This document shows, in pieces, positions 25,535-33,357 of a stretch of 64,000 nucleotides of DNA (positions within the stretch are counted from its first letter, which is position 1; each line of letters begins with the position of its first letter). Source of the stretch: Kribbella sindirgiensis (GTDB lineage: Bacteria > Actinomycetota > Actinomycetes > Propionibacteriales > Kribbellaceae); NCBI RefSeq assembly GCF_004331435.1, contig NZ_SJKA01000003.1:62001-126000 (forward strand), written 5' to 3'. The translations under genes and the position numbers were made by a program. The notes under the pieces are model-generated. The model did not search any database. It saw only the letters and a program-made list of their open reading frames with translations, and was not told where the DNA came from.

Positions 25535-27007
25535 TCAGGTGAGCCAGTCGGTCAGCGGGCCGATCGCGAAGTAGACGACGAACAGGGCGGCGACGACCCA
25601 CATCAGCGGGTGCACCTGGCGGGCCTTGCCGCGGACGGTCTTGAGGATCGCGTACGAGACGAAACCGGCGCCGATACCGGCCGAGATCGAGTACGTGAAC
25701 GGCATCAGCACGATCGTCAGGAACGCCGGGAACGCGACCTCGAGATCGTCGAAGTCGATCCCCTTCACCTGCGTCATCATCAGGAACCCGACCAGGATCA
25801 GCGCCGGCGTCGCGGCCTCGTACGGGATCAGCGTCACCAGCGGCGCGACCACCATCGAGATCAGGAAGCAGATCCCGGTCACCACACTCGCCAGCCCGGT
25901 CCGCGCGCCCTCGCCGACCCCGGAGGCCGACTCGATGTACGACGTATTGCTCGAGACGGACGCAGCGCCACCGGCGGCCGCCGCGACACTGTCCACGATC
26001 AGGATCCGCTGCGAGTTCGGCGGGATGCCGTTCTTGTCGTTCAGGCCCGCCTCCGCGCCGATCGCGGTCATCGTGCCCATCGTGTCGAAGAAGTCGGCGA
26101 GCATCAGCGTGAAGATCAGCAGCAGCGCCGACACCACCCCGACCTTCTCGAACGACCCAAACAGGTTGAACTCGCCGATCGTGTCCAGGTTCGGTGTCGT
26201 GAACCACTGGTCCGGCAGCTTCGGCACGCTCAGGCCCCAGCCGCCCGGGTTCTTGTCGGTGCGGGCGCCGATGTTCGCGATCGACTCGATCAGGATCGCC
26301 ACCACGGTCGCGGCCAGGATGCCGATCAGGATCGCGCCCTTCACCTTCCGGGCGTACAGCGCCACCATCAGGATCAGGCCGACCACGAACACCAGTACCG
26401 GCCAGCCGCGGAGGTTGCCGCCGACACCGAGTTCGACCGGCGGGCCACTGAGCGCCGCGGGACGGCGTACGAAGCCCGCGTCGACCACGCCGATGAACGC
26501 GATGAACAGGCCGATGCCGACGCTGATCGCGACCTTCAGCTGCAGCGGTACGGCCTCGAATACCGCTTTCCGGAAGCCGGTGAGCACCAGGATCAGAATG
26601 ACCAGGCCCTCGAGGACCACCAGGCCCATCGCGTCCGCCCAGGTCATCTTGGTCGCGATCGAGAACGCGACGAACGCGTTCAGGCCGAGGCCGGTGGCGA
26701 GCGCGAGCGGGAAGTTCGCGACCAGGCCCATCAGGATCGTCACCACGCCGGCCACCAGCGCGGTCGCGACCGCGATCTTCGCGATCGACGCCGCCGGGTC
26801 GGTGCCGCCGCCGACGAACTGGCCGGTGCCGTCCTTGACGGTGCCGATGATCAGCGGGTTCAGGACGACGATGTAGGCCATCGTGAAGAACGTGACCAGC
26901 CCGCCGCGGACCTCCCGGCCGAGGGTGGAGCCGCGCTGGCTGATCTTGAAGAACGAGTCCAGAGGGCCGGAACCGGAGCGGGCCATCGCGGCCTGGGGCG
27001 AGCTCAT
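25535..27007 (-). CDS. NCS2/AzgA-type purine permease
   Basis: This 490-aa membrane protein has 12-14 helices. Its N-terminus REVRGGLVTFFTMAYIVVLNP and the segment LADFFDTMGTMTAIGAEAG are signatures of the AzgA-type adenine/guanine/hypoxanthine permeases (proton symport). It ends one base from the stop of the TetR gene. It is followed upstream, divergently, by DUF2530. Confidence 0.92.
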   Translation of the reverse strand: MSSPQAAMARSGSGPLDSFFKISQRGSTLGREVRGGLVTFFTMAYIVVLNPLIIGTVKDGTGQFVGGGTDPAASIAKIAVATALVAGVVTILMGLVANFPLALATGLGLNAFVAFSIATKMTWADAMGLVVLEGLVILILVLTGFRKAVFEAVPLQLKVAISVGIGLFIAFIGVVDAGFVRRPAALSGPPVELGVGGNLRGWPVLVFVVGLILMVALYARKVKGAILIGILAATVVAILIESIANIGARTDKNPGGWGLSVPKLPDQWFTTPNLDTIGEFNLFGSFEKVGVVSALLLIFTLMLADFFDTMGTMTAIGAEAGLNDKNGIPPNSQRILIVDSVAAAAGGAASVSSNTSYIESASGVGEGARTGLASVVTGICFLISMVVAPLVTLIPYEAATPALILVGFLMMTQVKGIDFDDLEVAFPAFLTIVLMPFTYSISAGIGAGFVSYAILKTVRGKARQVHPLMWVVAALFVVYFAIGPLTDWLT

Positions 27008-27075
27008 GATCGCATCGTGCCAGTTCCTACCGGGCAGTTGCGAGCACTAATGGGAAACGAAGCTAATGTAGTGAT

Positions 27076-27402
27076 GTGACTGAGGAGCAGGAGCCGGCCA
27101 AGGAGCGCACGGACAAGAAGCGCACCGACCCGACCAGCCAACTCGCGCGCGGCGAACTGGTGCACGCCGAGGTCAAGCCGCTCGACCTGTCCGGCATCCC
27201 CAGCGTGATCACCGGCATCGCCATCTGGGCGGTCGCGTTCGTCGTCCTGCTCGTCTTCCGCAACCGCCTCGAGGCCGACGGCCTCGACTGGTGGCTCTGG
27301 GTTCCCGTCGCCGGCTTCGGCCTCGGCCTGATCGGCCTCTGGTACTGCAAACGCCGCTGGACCGCCATCCAAGCAGGCCACCGCTCCGCCACCGAAGACT
27401 GA
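27076..27402 (+). CDS. DUF2530 membrane protein
   Basis: This 108-aa protein has a charged N-terminus (about 40 residues), two membrane helices (VITGIAIWAVAFVVLLVF and WLWVPVAGFGLGLIGLW) and a short basic tail. This matches the actinobacterial DUF2530 family of unknown role. The start is GTG at 27076; upstream GTG codons in the same short region are possible. Confidence 0.8.
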   Translation: MTEEQEPAKERTDKKRTDPTSQLARGELVHAEVKPLDLSGIPSVITGIAIWAVAFVVLLVFRNRLEADGLDWWLWVPVAGFGLGLIGLWYCKRRWTAIQAGHRSATED

Positions 27403-27441
27403 CCCTCACCGGCCCCGGCGAACACCCTCCGGTGCCGCTGC

Positions 27442-27457
27442 ACAGGTAACAACCTGT
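27442..27457. terminator. Small hairpin between convergent genes
   Basis: ACAGGT-AACA-ACCTGT forms a 6-bp stem with a 4-base loop between the convergent DUF2530 and DUF3027 genes. There is no U-tract, as is common in high-GC actinobacteria. A terminator role is inferred from position. Confidence 0.4.
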
Positions 27458-27495
27458 TCAACGGGCCCGCGGGGTGTGCAACGCCCAGCTGCGGC

Positions 27496-28278
27496 TCAGT
27501 CCTCAGTGGGGGTTAGGTTGAGGGTGTCGTAGCCCGTTGTGTCGAAGGCGTGGTCGGGGGTGGGGGGCTCGGCCAGGTCGATGGTGGCGTCGGAGTGGGC
27601 GCCGCAGCCGTAGTCGTAGGCAACCACGCGGGCCTCGCCGGGGGCCATCTCATTGGCGCAGACGCCGAACGCCTGGCCGAGGCTGTCGGCGAGGCGGATC
27701 CAGTAGCCGCACGAGTAGCACTTGTACGGAACGGCCTGGGCGATCGCGGACGCCGGCCCGAACTCCCCGCCGTACCAGCGTTCCGCCGCCTCTTCACGCC
27801 CGAACGGCGAGAGCACGCGCTCGCGCCCGAGGCCGAGCTCCTCGACCACCGAGAGCACGTCCTCCGGCGCGTCGGCGGTGTCGGTGAACCCGGGTTCGAG
27901 ACGCGGGTCGTCGGCGTGCGTCGGGAACAGGTCGCCGGGGCGGAGGTCGCCGGGCTGGACGCGTTCCGACCACGGGACCCACTCGGGCGCGACGACGGCC
28001 TCGTCGCCGGGCAGCATCACGACCTCGTTGACCGTGACGGTCTTGGCCCGCGACGCACGGGTCAGCGTGACGGCCCAGCGCCAGCCGCGGTACCCGGGGT
28101 GGGTGGAGGCGAAGTAGTGGGTGACGAGGCGCTCACCCTCGACCAGATGACCGAGGTGCTCCCCGACCTGCGCGGCGCCGGCCTCGGCGATCGCGGCCTC
28201 GCGCGCCGGTTCGACCGCCGCGACGCAGACGGCGTCGGGCTTCGCGCGTACCGGTTCGGGGCTTTTGACGGGAGTCAC
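27496..28278 (-). CDS. DUF3027 family protein with zinc-ribbon-like motif
   Basis: This 260-aa soluble protein matches the actinobacterial DUF3027 family: AVEPAREAAIAEAGAAQVGEH at the N-terminus, GYRGWRWAVTLTRA, VLLPGDEAVVAPEWVPW-type central segment and a C-terminal CYSCGYW...C cysteine arrangement. Function is unknown. GTG at 28278 was chosen because family members begin with a short acidic or basic lead before the AVEPAR segment, and the longer frame is antisense to the neighbouring gene. It diverges from an MFS gene. Confidence 0.85.
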   Translation of the reverse strand: MTPVKSPEPVRAKPDAVCVAAVEPAREAAIAEAGAAQVGEHLGHLVEGERLVTHYFASTHPGYRGWRWAVTLTRASRAKTVTVNEVVMLPGDEAVVAPEWVPWSERVQPGDLRPGDLFPTHADDPRLEPGFTDTADAPEDVLSVVEELGLGRERVLSPFGREEAAERWYGGEFGPASAIAQAVPYKCYSCGYWIRLADSLGQAFGVCANEMAPGEARVVAYDYGCGAHSDATIDLAEPPTPDHAFDTTGYDTLNLTPTED

Positions 28279-28396
28279 AATCGCCCATTCTCGCACGCCC
28301 CTCGCCGTACGCCGAACCGCCGTCGACCCGCCCGCGATCAGGCGCCCGTACGCGCGGTGCCTGTGGTCTGTCCCCGGGAAGAGGCAGGATGGTTTC

Positions 28397-30163
28397 ATGC
28401 ATCCCCCCGACCCGAACGCCTCCGGCGGCAAACGCGAGCGGCTGAGTGACGCCCGGGCGCGGATGGGGACTGCCGGCAAGAAGGTCGGGCACGCCTCGAA
28501 GGTCGGCGCCGAGGGCGTGGCGTCGGCGTCCAAGAAGGCCGCTGAGGTCAGTGGCAAGGTCGGGCGGGCGACCGGGCGCCGGATCCGCGGCCTGACCAGC
28601 GCCCAAGGCGCCGGCGAATCCGGCCTGTCGCGCCTGATCGAGCTCGGTGCGGTGAACGCGGCGGGCGACACGGCGTTCGCGGTCTCGCTGGCCGGCACGG
28701 TGTTCTTCACCGTGCCGAGCGACCAGGCCCGCGACCGGGTGGCGCTGTTCCTACTGCTGACGATGGCGCCGTTCGCCTTGATGGCGCCGCTGATCGGCCC
28801 GCTCCTCGACCGGTTCCGGCACGGTCGCCGCTGGGCGATCGGCGCGACCCTCGGCGCCCGCGCGTTCCTGGTCTGGAGCCTGGCGTCGTCGATCTCCGGC
28901 CAGGGCTCCGCCTGGCTGTACCCGGCAGCCCTCGGCTGCCTGGTCGCGTCCAAGGCGTACGGCGTGACGCGCGCCTCCGCCGTACCGCGGCTGCTGCCCA
29001 AACAGATCACGCTCGTCACGGCCAACTCCCGGATCTCGCTCGCGGGCGTCGCGGGCGCGACCGTCGGCGCCGGGATCGCCGGGGCGTTCGCCGCGATCGG
29101 GCCGCAGTGGTCGCTGCGCTGGGCCGCGCTCGTGTACATCGTCGGCCTGGTGCTCGCGATCCGGCTGCCGTCCGCGGTCGACTCCCCCGCCGACGAAGAA
29201 GTGACGGGTACGGCGGGACGGGACGCGCGCCGGCGCGCGATCACCGCCGCGGTGGCGCGCGGGATCCGGTGCAACCTGGGACTGCGGTTCGTGTCCGGAT
29301 TCCTGACCATGTACTTGGCGTTCCTGCTCCGCGACCAGCCGATCAGCGGGGTCAAGGGCGCTGTCGCGGCCGGTGCGGTGATCGCCGCGGCCGGTATCGG
29401 GAACAGTCTCGGCACCCTTCTCGGATCGTTGCTCAGGGCACGAAAACCGGAGGCGGTCGTACTCGCGGTGCTGCTCGCCGACGCGACCGTCGCGATCGCT
29501 GTCGCGGTGCTGTACGGCCTGCCGATCCTGATCGCGCTCGGCCTCGTCGCGGGACTGTGCAGCTCGCTCGGCAAGCTGTCGCTGGACGCGATGATCCAGC
29601 GCGACGTGCCGGAGTCCGTGCGGACGTCGGTGTTCGCGCGATCGGAGACGGTGCTGCAGCTCGCGTGGGTGCTCGGCGGTGGCTGCGGGATCGTGCTGCC
29701 GCTGATCCCGCGCCTCGGGTTCGGGTTCCTCGCGGGCGTGCTGCTGATCGTTGTCTTCCTCGTACTGCGGATGCGCCCGAGCCACCGCCCGACCCCGGAG
29801 ACGTTGCGCCCGGGCGGCCTCGGCGGACCCCGCCCCGACCACGGGCACCCGGCGGAGCACCGGCACCCGGCGGGCGACGAGCACCCGGAGAGCACCACCC
29901 GGACGATCCTCAGCGTCGCCGAGCAGCGCGCGAACCGCCGGCGCCGTTCGAGCTCGCACGACGAGCCCACGGTCGAATGGCGCTCCGCGGATCAGAAACC
30001 GCCACCCGAGCAGCCGATGGGCCGCTGGTGGAGCGGCCAGACCGACGACGAGGACACCGGCGAGAACCCGACCCCCTGGTCCGAAGAACCAACCGTCGAA
30101 CGCAACCGGAACCACCCCTTCAAACGCCGCCCCGGCGACCCCCCACGCCACCCACCCCGCTAA
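28397..30163 (+). CDS. MFS transporter with long cytoplasmic tails
   Basis: This 588-aa protein has a basic, Ala/Lys-rich N-terminal tail (about 70 residues), about 12 membrane helices (PFALMAPLIGPLLDRFRHGRRWAIG carries the family A-motif) and a hydrophilic C-terminal tail of about 120 residues rich in His/Pro/Glu/Arg. Tails of this kind are unusual for exporters. The ATG follows GGCAGGAT. It diverges from DUF3027, a pairing also found in other actinobacteria. The substrate is unknown. Confidence 0.85.
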   Translation: MHPPDPNASGGKRERLSDARARMGTAGKKVGHASKVGAEGVASASKKAAEVSGKVGRATGRRIRGLTSAQGAGESGLSRLIELGAVNAAGDTAFAVSLAGTVFFTVPSDQARDRVALFLLLTMAPFALMAPLIGPLLDRFRHGRRWAIGATLGARAFLVWSLASSISGQGSAWLYPAALGCLVASKAYGVTRASAVPRLLPKQITLVTANSRISLAGVAGATVGAGIAGAFAAIGPQWSLRWAALVYIVGLVLAIRLPSAVDSPADEEVTGTAGRDARRRAITAAVARGIRCNLGLRFVSGFLTMYLAFLLRDQPISGVKGAVAAGAVIAAAGIGNSLGTLLGSLLRARKPEAVVLAVLLADATVAIAVAVLYGLPILIALGLVAGLCSSLGKLSLDAMIQRDVPESVRTSVFARSETVLQLAWVLGGGCGIVLPLIPRLGFGFLAGVLLIVVFLVLRMRPSHRPTPETLRPGGLGGPRPDHGHPAEHRHPAGDEHPESTTRTILSVAEQRANRRRRSSSHDEPTVEWRSADQKPPPEQPMGRWWSGQTDDEDTGENPTPWSEEPTVERNRNHPFKRRPGDPPRHPPR

Positions 30164-30173
30164 CGCGGTCCGT

Positions 30174-30262
30174 CATCTCATGGGTTGACCCACGAGATGG
30201 CGGGTTGGCCCACCGCATACCGGCCGCAAACCCACCATCTCGGAGGTAGACCCCTGAGATGG
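30174..30262. repeat. Double-hairpin intergenic element, copy C
   Basis: Two hairpins with the same stem lie between convergent MFS genes: CATCTC/GAGATG at 30174-30199, with an inner GGGT/ACCC pair, and CCATCTC/GAGATGG at 30235-30262. The whole also folds as one large palindrome. The layout recalls copies A and B but the sequence differs. It probably serves as a two-way terminator. Confidence 0.5.
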
Positions 30263-30298
30263 GGGCTTTGCGGCTGACCTCTTGTGGAGGGAACGGGT

Positions 30299-31852
30299 TC
30301 AGGCTGTGGGGGCTAGGTCGGCCTCCTCGGGGGTGGGGGCTTCGGCCGGGGCGGTGGTGTGGGTGGCGCCGCGGAGGGTGAGGGTGGCGGCTACCGCGGT
30401 GGTGAGCAGGAGGATCGCGCCGACCAGGGCGACGACGTTCATGCTGTGGGTGAAGGCGTGGCGAGCGGTGGCCAGGACGGTGTCGGCCAACTGCGCGGGC
30501 AGGTGGGCGGCTGCGGCAGTCGCCGCCGGCAGGCCTTCGCGGACAGGAGCTGCGATGCCGGCCGGCAGATTCGACGGGACGTCGGCGCGGTAGACCGCAG
30601 TACCGATCGATCCCAGCACCGCGATCCCGAGAGCGCCGCCCAACTCCGCGCAGGTCTCCATCACCGCGGACGCCGAGCCGGCGCGTTCCGGCGCCACCGA
30701 ACCGACAACGGCCTCGGTCACCAGAGTCATCACCATCACCAGACCGGCGGCCAGCAGACCGGCACCGGCGAGCGGCACCGCCAGCGACGAGTCGACGTGC
30801 ACCTGGGTGAGTACGCCGTACCCCGACGCCGCGAGGACGAAGGCTCCGCCGATCACGTACGCCCGGTCCAGCTTCCCAGCGAGTGCAGTGGCCAACGGAG
30901 CCGCGCCACCGACCAGCACCGACGGGGCAAGCGACCACAACGCAGCCTTCAAGGGCGAAAGCCCATGCACCAACTGCAGGTACTGGGTCAGGAAGACCGC
31001 GTTGCCCACCAGCGCCAGGGTCCCGATGGTGTTCGCCGCCAGCGACCCGCTGAACGCGCGGTTCCGGAACATCGACAGGTCGACCATCGGGTGCGCGGCG
31101 GTCCGCTGCCGCTGGACGAACAGCACCCCGAACACCAGCCCGGCCACGATCGCCACCACCGGGAGCGCCGCCATACCGTGCGCCGCCAGCTCCTTGATCC
31201 CCCAGATCACCGGCAGTACGGCGGCCAGCGACAGCACCGAACCCAGCAGGTCGAACCGTCCGCGCACCGCGGCCTTGAACTCCGGCAGCAGCACCGGCGC
31301 GAGGACGACCAGCAGAACCATCGCGGGGGTGTTGATCAGGAACACCGAACCCCACCAGAAGTGCTCCAGCAGGAACCCGCCGAGCACCGGACCGAGGGTG
31401 ATCCCGCCCATCATCACCGCGCTCCAGAACGCGATCGCCTTCGACCGCTGCTTCGGGTCGTGGAACATGTTCCGGATCAGCGCCAGGGTCGACGGCATCA
31501 GGGTCGCGCCGCCGATCCCGAGCAGCGCGCGGGCCGCGATCAGCTGCTCCGGGTTCTGTGCGTACGCCGCCGCGACCGACGCGACCCCGAACCCGATCGC
31601 GCCGAACAGCAGCAGCCGGCGGCGGCCGATCCGGTCGCCGAGCGAGCCCATGGTGATCAGCAGGCCGGCCAGGACGAAGCCGTAGATGTCGAAGATCCAC
31701 AGCTGCTCGGTCGCGTTCACGCCGAGGTCCGCGCTGATGAACGGAACCGCGAAGTACAGCACCGACACGTCCATCGAGACCAGCAGCAGCGGCAGCGCGA
31801 GCACGCCGAGCGCGATCCACTCCTTGCGTCCCGCCCGTTCTGTCGAACCCAT
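30299..31852 (-). CDS. MFS drug exporter, DHA2 (EmrB/QacA) family
   Basis: This 517-aa protein has about 14 membrane helices. Motif GSLGDRIGRRRLLLFGA and motif C-like GITLGPVLGGFLLEHFWW are clear signs of proton-driven multidrug exporters of the DHA2 type. It diverges from the TetR gene at 31944, which should repress it. The 91-bp gap holds a palindromic operator. Confidence 0.93.
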   Translation of the reverse strand: MGSTERAGRKEWIALGVLALPLLLVSMDVSVLYFAVPFISADLGVNATEQLWIFDIYGFVLAGLLITMGSLGDRIGRRRLLLFGAIGFGVASVAAAYAQNPEQLIAARALLGIGGATLMPSTLALIRNMFHDPKQRSKAIAFWSAVMMGGITLGPVLGGFLLEHFWWGSVFLINTPAMVLLVVLAPVLLPEFKAAVRGRFDLLGSVLSLAAVLPVIWGIKELAAHGMAALPVVAIVAGLVFGVLFVQRQRTAAHPMVDLSMFRNRAFSGSLAANTIGTLALVGNAVFLTQYLQLVHGLSPLKAALWSLAPSVLVGGAAPLATALAGKLDRAYVIGGAFVLAASGYGVLTQVHVDSSLAVPLAGAGLLAAGLVMVMTLVTEAVVGSVAPERAGSASAVMETCAELGGALGIAVLGSIGTAVYRADVPSNLPAGIAAPVREGLPAATAAAAHLPAQLADTVLATARHAFTHSMNVVALVGAILLLTTAVAATLTLRGATHTTAPAEAPTPEEADLAPTA

Positions 31853-31868
31853 GACACCCCTCCGGAGT

Positions 31869-31941
31869 TATCTGTCTACGCCGCACACTGTGTGCGCCAT
31901 ACACAGACCATACACATGACTGTCTATGCTGTAAACAGATA
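31869..31941. promoter_or_regulatory. TetR operator region between DHA2 exporter and regulator
   Basis: GCACAC-T-GTGTGC (31883-31895) is a perfect 13-bp palindrome. It is flanked by TATCTGT at 31869 and ACAGATA near 31935, which form a wider inverted repeat across the divergent promoters. Binding by the 31944-32684 product is an inference. Confidence 0.5.
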
Positions 31942-31943
31942 GG

Positions 31944-32684
31944 ATGGATCACATGGAAGAGCTACCGAGGGTGTTGCAGCAGCTCTGGGGGATCGAGGGG
32001 CGGAGCCGCCCGGGGCCGAAGCCGGCGTTCCACATCAGCGACATCGCGCGGGCCGCGATCAAGCTGGCCGACGCGGGCGGGCTGGGCGCGGTCTCGATGA
32101 GCAAGGTGGCGGCCGAGCTCGGCTTCACCACGATGTCGCTCTACCGGTACGTCGACGCCAAGGACGACCTGTACGTCGTGATGCTCGAGCACGCCTTCGC
32201 CGAGCCGCCGGTCCTGGACCCGGAACTCGACTGGCGCGGCCGGATCACCGCCTGGGCCGAGGCGTTCCGCGACGGGCTGCGCCGGCACCCGTGGATCCTG
32301 CAGATCCCGATCCAGGAGCCGCCGCTGTCACCGAACCAGCTGGCCTGGATGGAGTCCGGGCTGGACGCGTTCGACGGTACGCCGCTCACGCCGCAGGACC
32401 GGCTGTCCGCGATGCTGCTGGTGAACATCTACGTCCGCGGTACGGCGCAACTCACCGCCAACATGCGCACCGAACCGGACGAGGTCCGCGAGGCCGACCG
32501 GCTCTACACCGAGCGCCTGACGATGCTCGCGACCCCGGACCGCTTCCCCGGGATCGCCGCCACCCTCGAACAGCCCCTCGACGAGGGCTACGCCGGCGAC
32601 TTCGACGCCGCCGAATTCGGCTTCGGCCTCACCACCGTCCTCGACGGCATCGCCACCCGCATCACCCACACCCGAACCACCTGA
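31944..32684 (+). CDS. TetR-family regulator of the DHA2 exporter
   Basis: This 246-aa protein has an extended N-terminus (about 25 residues) before the HTH HISDIARAAIKLADAGGLGAVSMSKVAAELGFTTMSLYRYVDAKDDL. The C-terminal domain resembles the TetR_C tetracycline-type ligand domain (WRGRITAWAEAFRDGLRRHPWIL). It diverges from the exporter. It is followed by a palindromic element and a convergent cold-shock gene. Confidence 0.92.
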   Translation: MDHMEELPRVLQQLWGIEGRSRPGPKPAFHISDIARAAIKLADAGGLGAVSMSKVAAELGFTTMSLYRYVDAKDDLYVVMLEHAFAEPPVLDPELDWRGRITAWAEAFRDGLRRHPWILQIPIQEPPLSPNQLAWMESGLDAFDGTPLTPQDRLSAMLLVNIYVRGTAQLTANMRTEPDEVREADRLYTERLTMLATPDRFPGIAATLEQPLDEGYAGDFDAAEFGFGLTTVLDGIATRITHTRTT

Positions 32685-32698
32685 CTCCCCCTCGCCGC

Positions 32699-32810
32699 AT
32701 TTGCCTGGTCCACCCACCAAGTCGGGGGTTCGTGACCCTTGACCAGGGTCCAGAACCCCGCACTTGGTGGGTCAGCCAGGCAAATTGGTGGGTCAGCCAG
32801 GCAAATGGGG
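32699..32810. repeat. Dispersed intergenic palindrome, copy B, with tandem arm
   Basis: The left arm starts ATTTGCCTGG at 32699 and pairs with a right arm ending CCAGGCAAAT at 32785, around the core GACCCT-TGACC-AGGGTC; about 40 bases pair. A perfect 21-bp tandem duplication of the right arm follows (32764-32784 repeated at 32785-32805). The element matches copy A (9502-9618) in reverse orientation, including the duplicated arm. It lies between convergent genes, so termination is a likely effect. Confidence 0.72.
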
Positions 32811-32822
32811 ACGGGGGGTGGG

Positions 32823-33206
32823 TCAGATGTCGAGTTTGTCGGCTACGCCTCGGAGGACCGTTGCTACCTGGCGGGCGGACTTGTTGTCGGGCTGGCGGCC
32901 GCGGCGGTAGCCCTCGCCGAGGCGGTCGAGGAGTTTGATCAGGTCCTCGATCACGACCTGCATGTCCTCGGGCTTCGGCCGCATCGCCTTCGCCACCGAC
33001 GGCGGCGGGTCGATCAGCCGGACCTGGAGGGCCTGCTCGCCCTTGCGTCCCTCGACGACACCGAACTCGACCTTCTGGCCCGGCTTCAGGTTGGTGACAC
33101 CCGACGGCAAGGCCTCGGCGCGGACGTAGACGTCCCCACCCTCCTCCTTGCTGAGGAATCCGAACCCCTTCTCGGAGTCATACCACTTCACCTTGCCAAC
33201 GGGCAC
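32823..33206 (-). CDS. Cold-shock domain protein with C-terminal extension
   Basis: The protein is 127 aa. Residues 1-65 form a cold-shock (OB-fold, single-stranded nucleic acid binding) domain: GKVKWYDSEKGFGFL with RNP1-like KGFGFL, then DVYVRAEAL in place of the usual VFVH (RNP2 degenerate). The C-terminal half (KPEDMQVVIEDLIKLLDRLGEGYRRG) is helical, as in the long CspB proteins of actinobacteria. GTG at 33206 gives the standard MPVGKVKWYD start; an ATG 8 codons upstream is less likely. Confidence 0.9.
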   Translation of the reverse strand: MPVGKVKWYDSEKGFGFLSKEEGGDVYVRAEALPSGVTNLKPGQKVEFGVVEGRKGEQALQVRLIDPPPSVAKAMRPKPEDMQVVIEDLIKLLDRLGEGYRRGRQPDNKSARQVATVLRGVADKLDI

Positions 33207-33257
33207 GGGAGACCTCTTCTTCACAATCAAGCACAGCGGTCGTCAAGCATTCGGAAG

Positions 33258-33283
33258 CAACCGGGTCCCGCGGGACCCGGTTG
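33258..33283 (-). terminator. Perfect 26-bp palindrome downstream of HAD-LarE gene
   Basis: CAACCGGGTCCCG and CGGGACCCGGTTG abut to form a perfect 13-bp-arm palindrome, 75 bp past the HAD-LarE stop. It would form a very stable hairpin and so is the likely terminator of that gene. It also lies 52 bp before the cold-shock start, so an operator role is possible. Confidence 0.55.
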
Positions 33284-33357
33284 AAAACCCAGCGTACGTG
33301 AACCGGCGCGGCGGCGCCTCCGGGAAACTACCTGAACCGGCAGACTTCCCGCACCCC

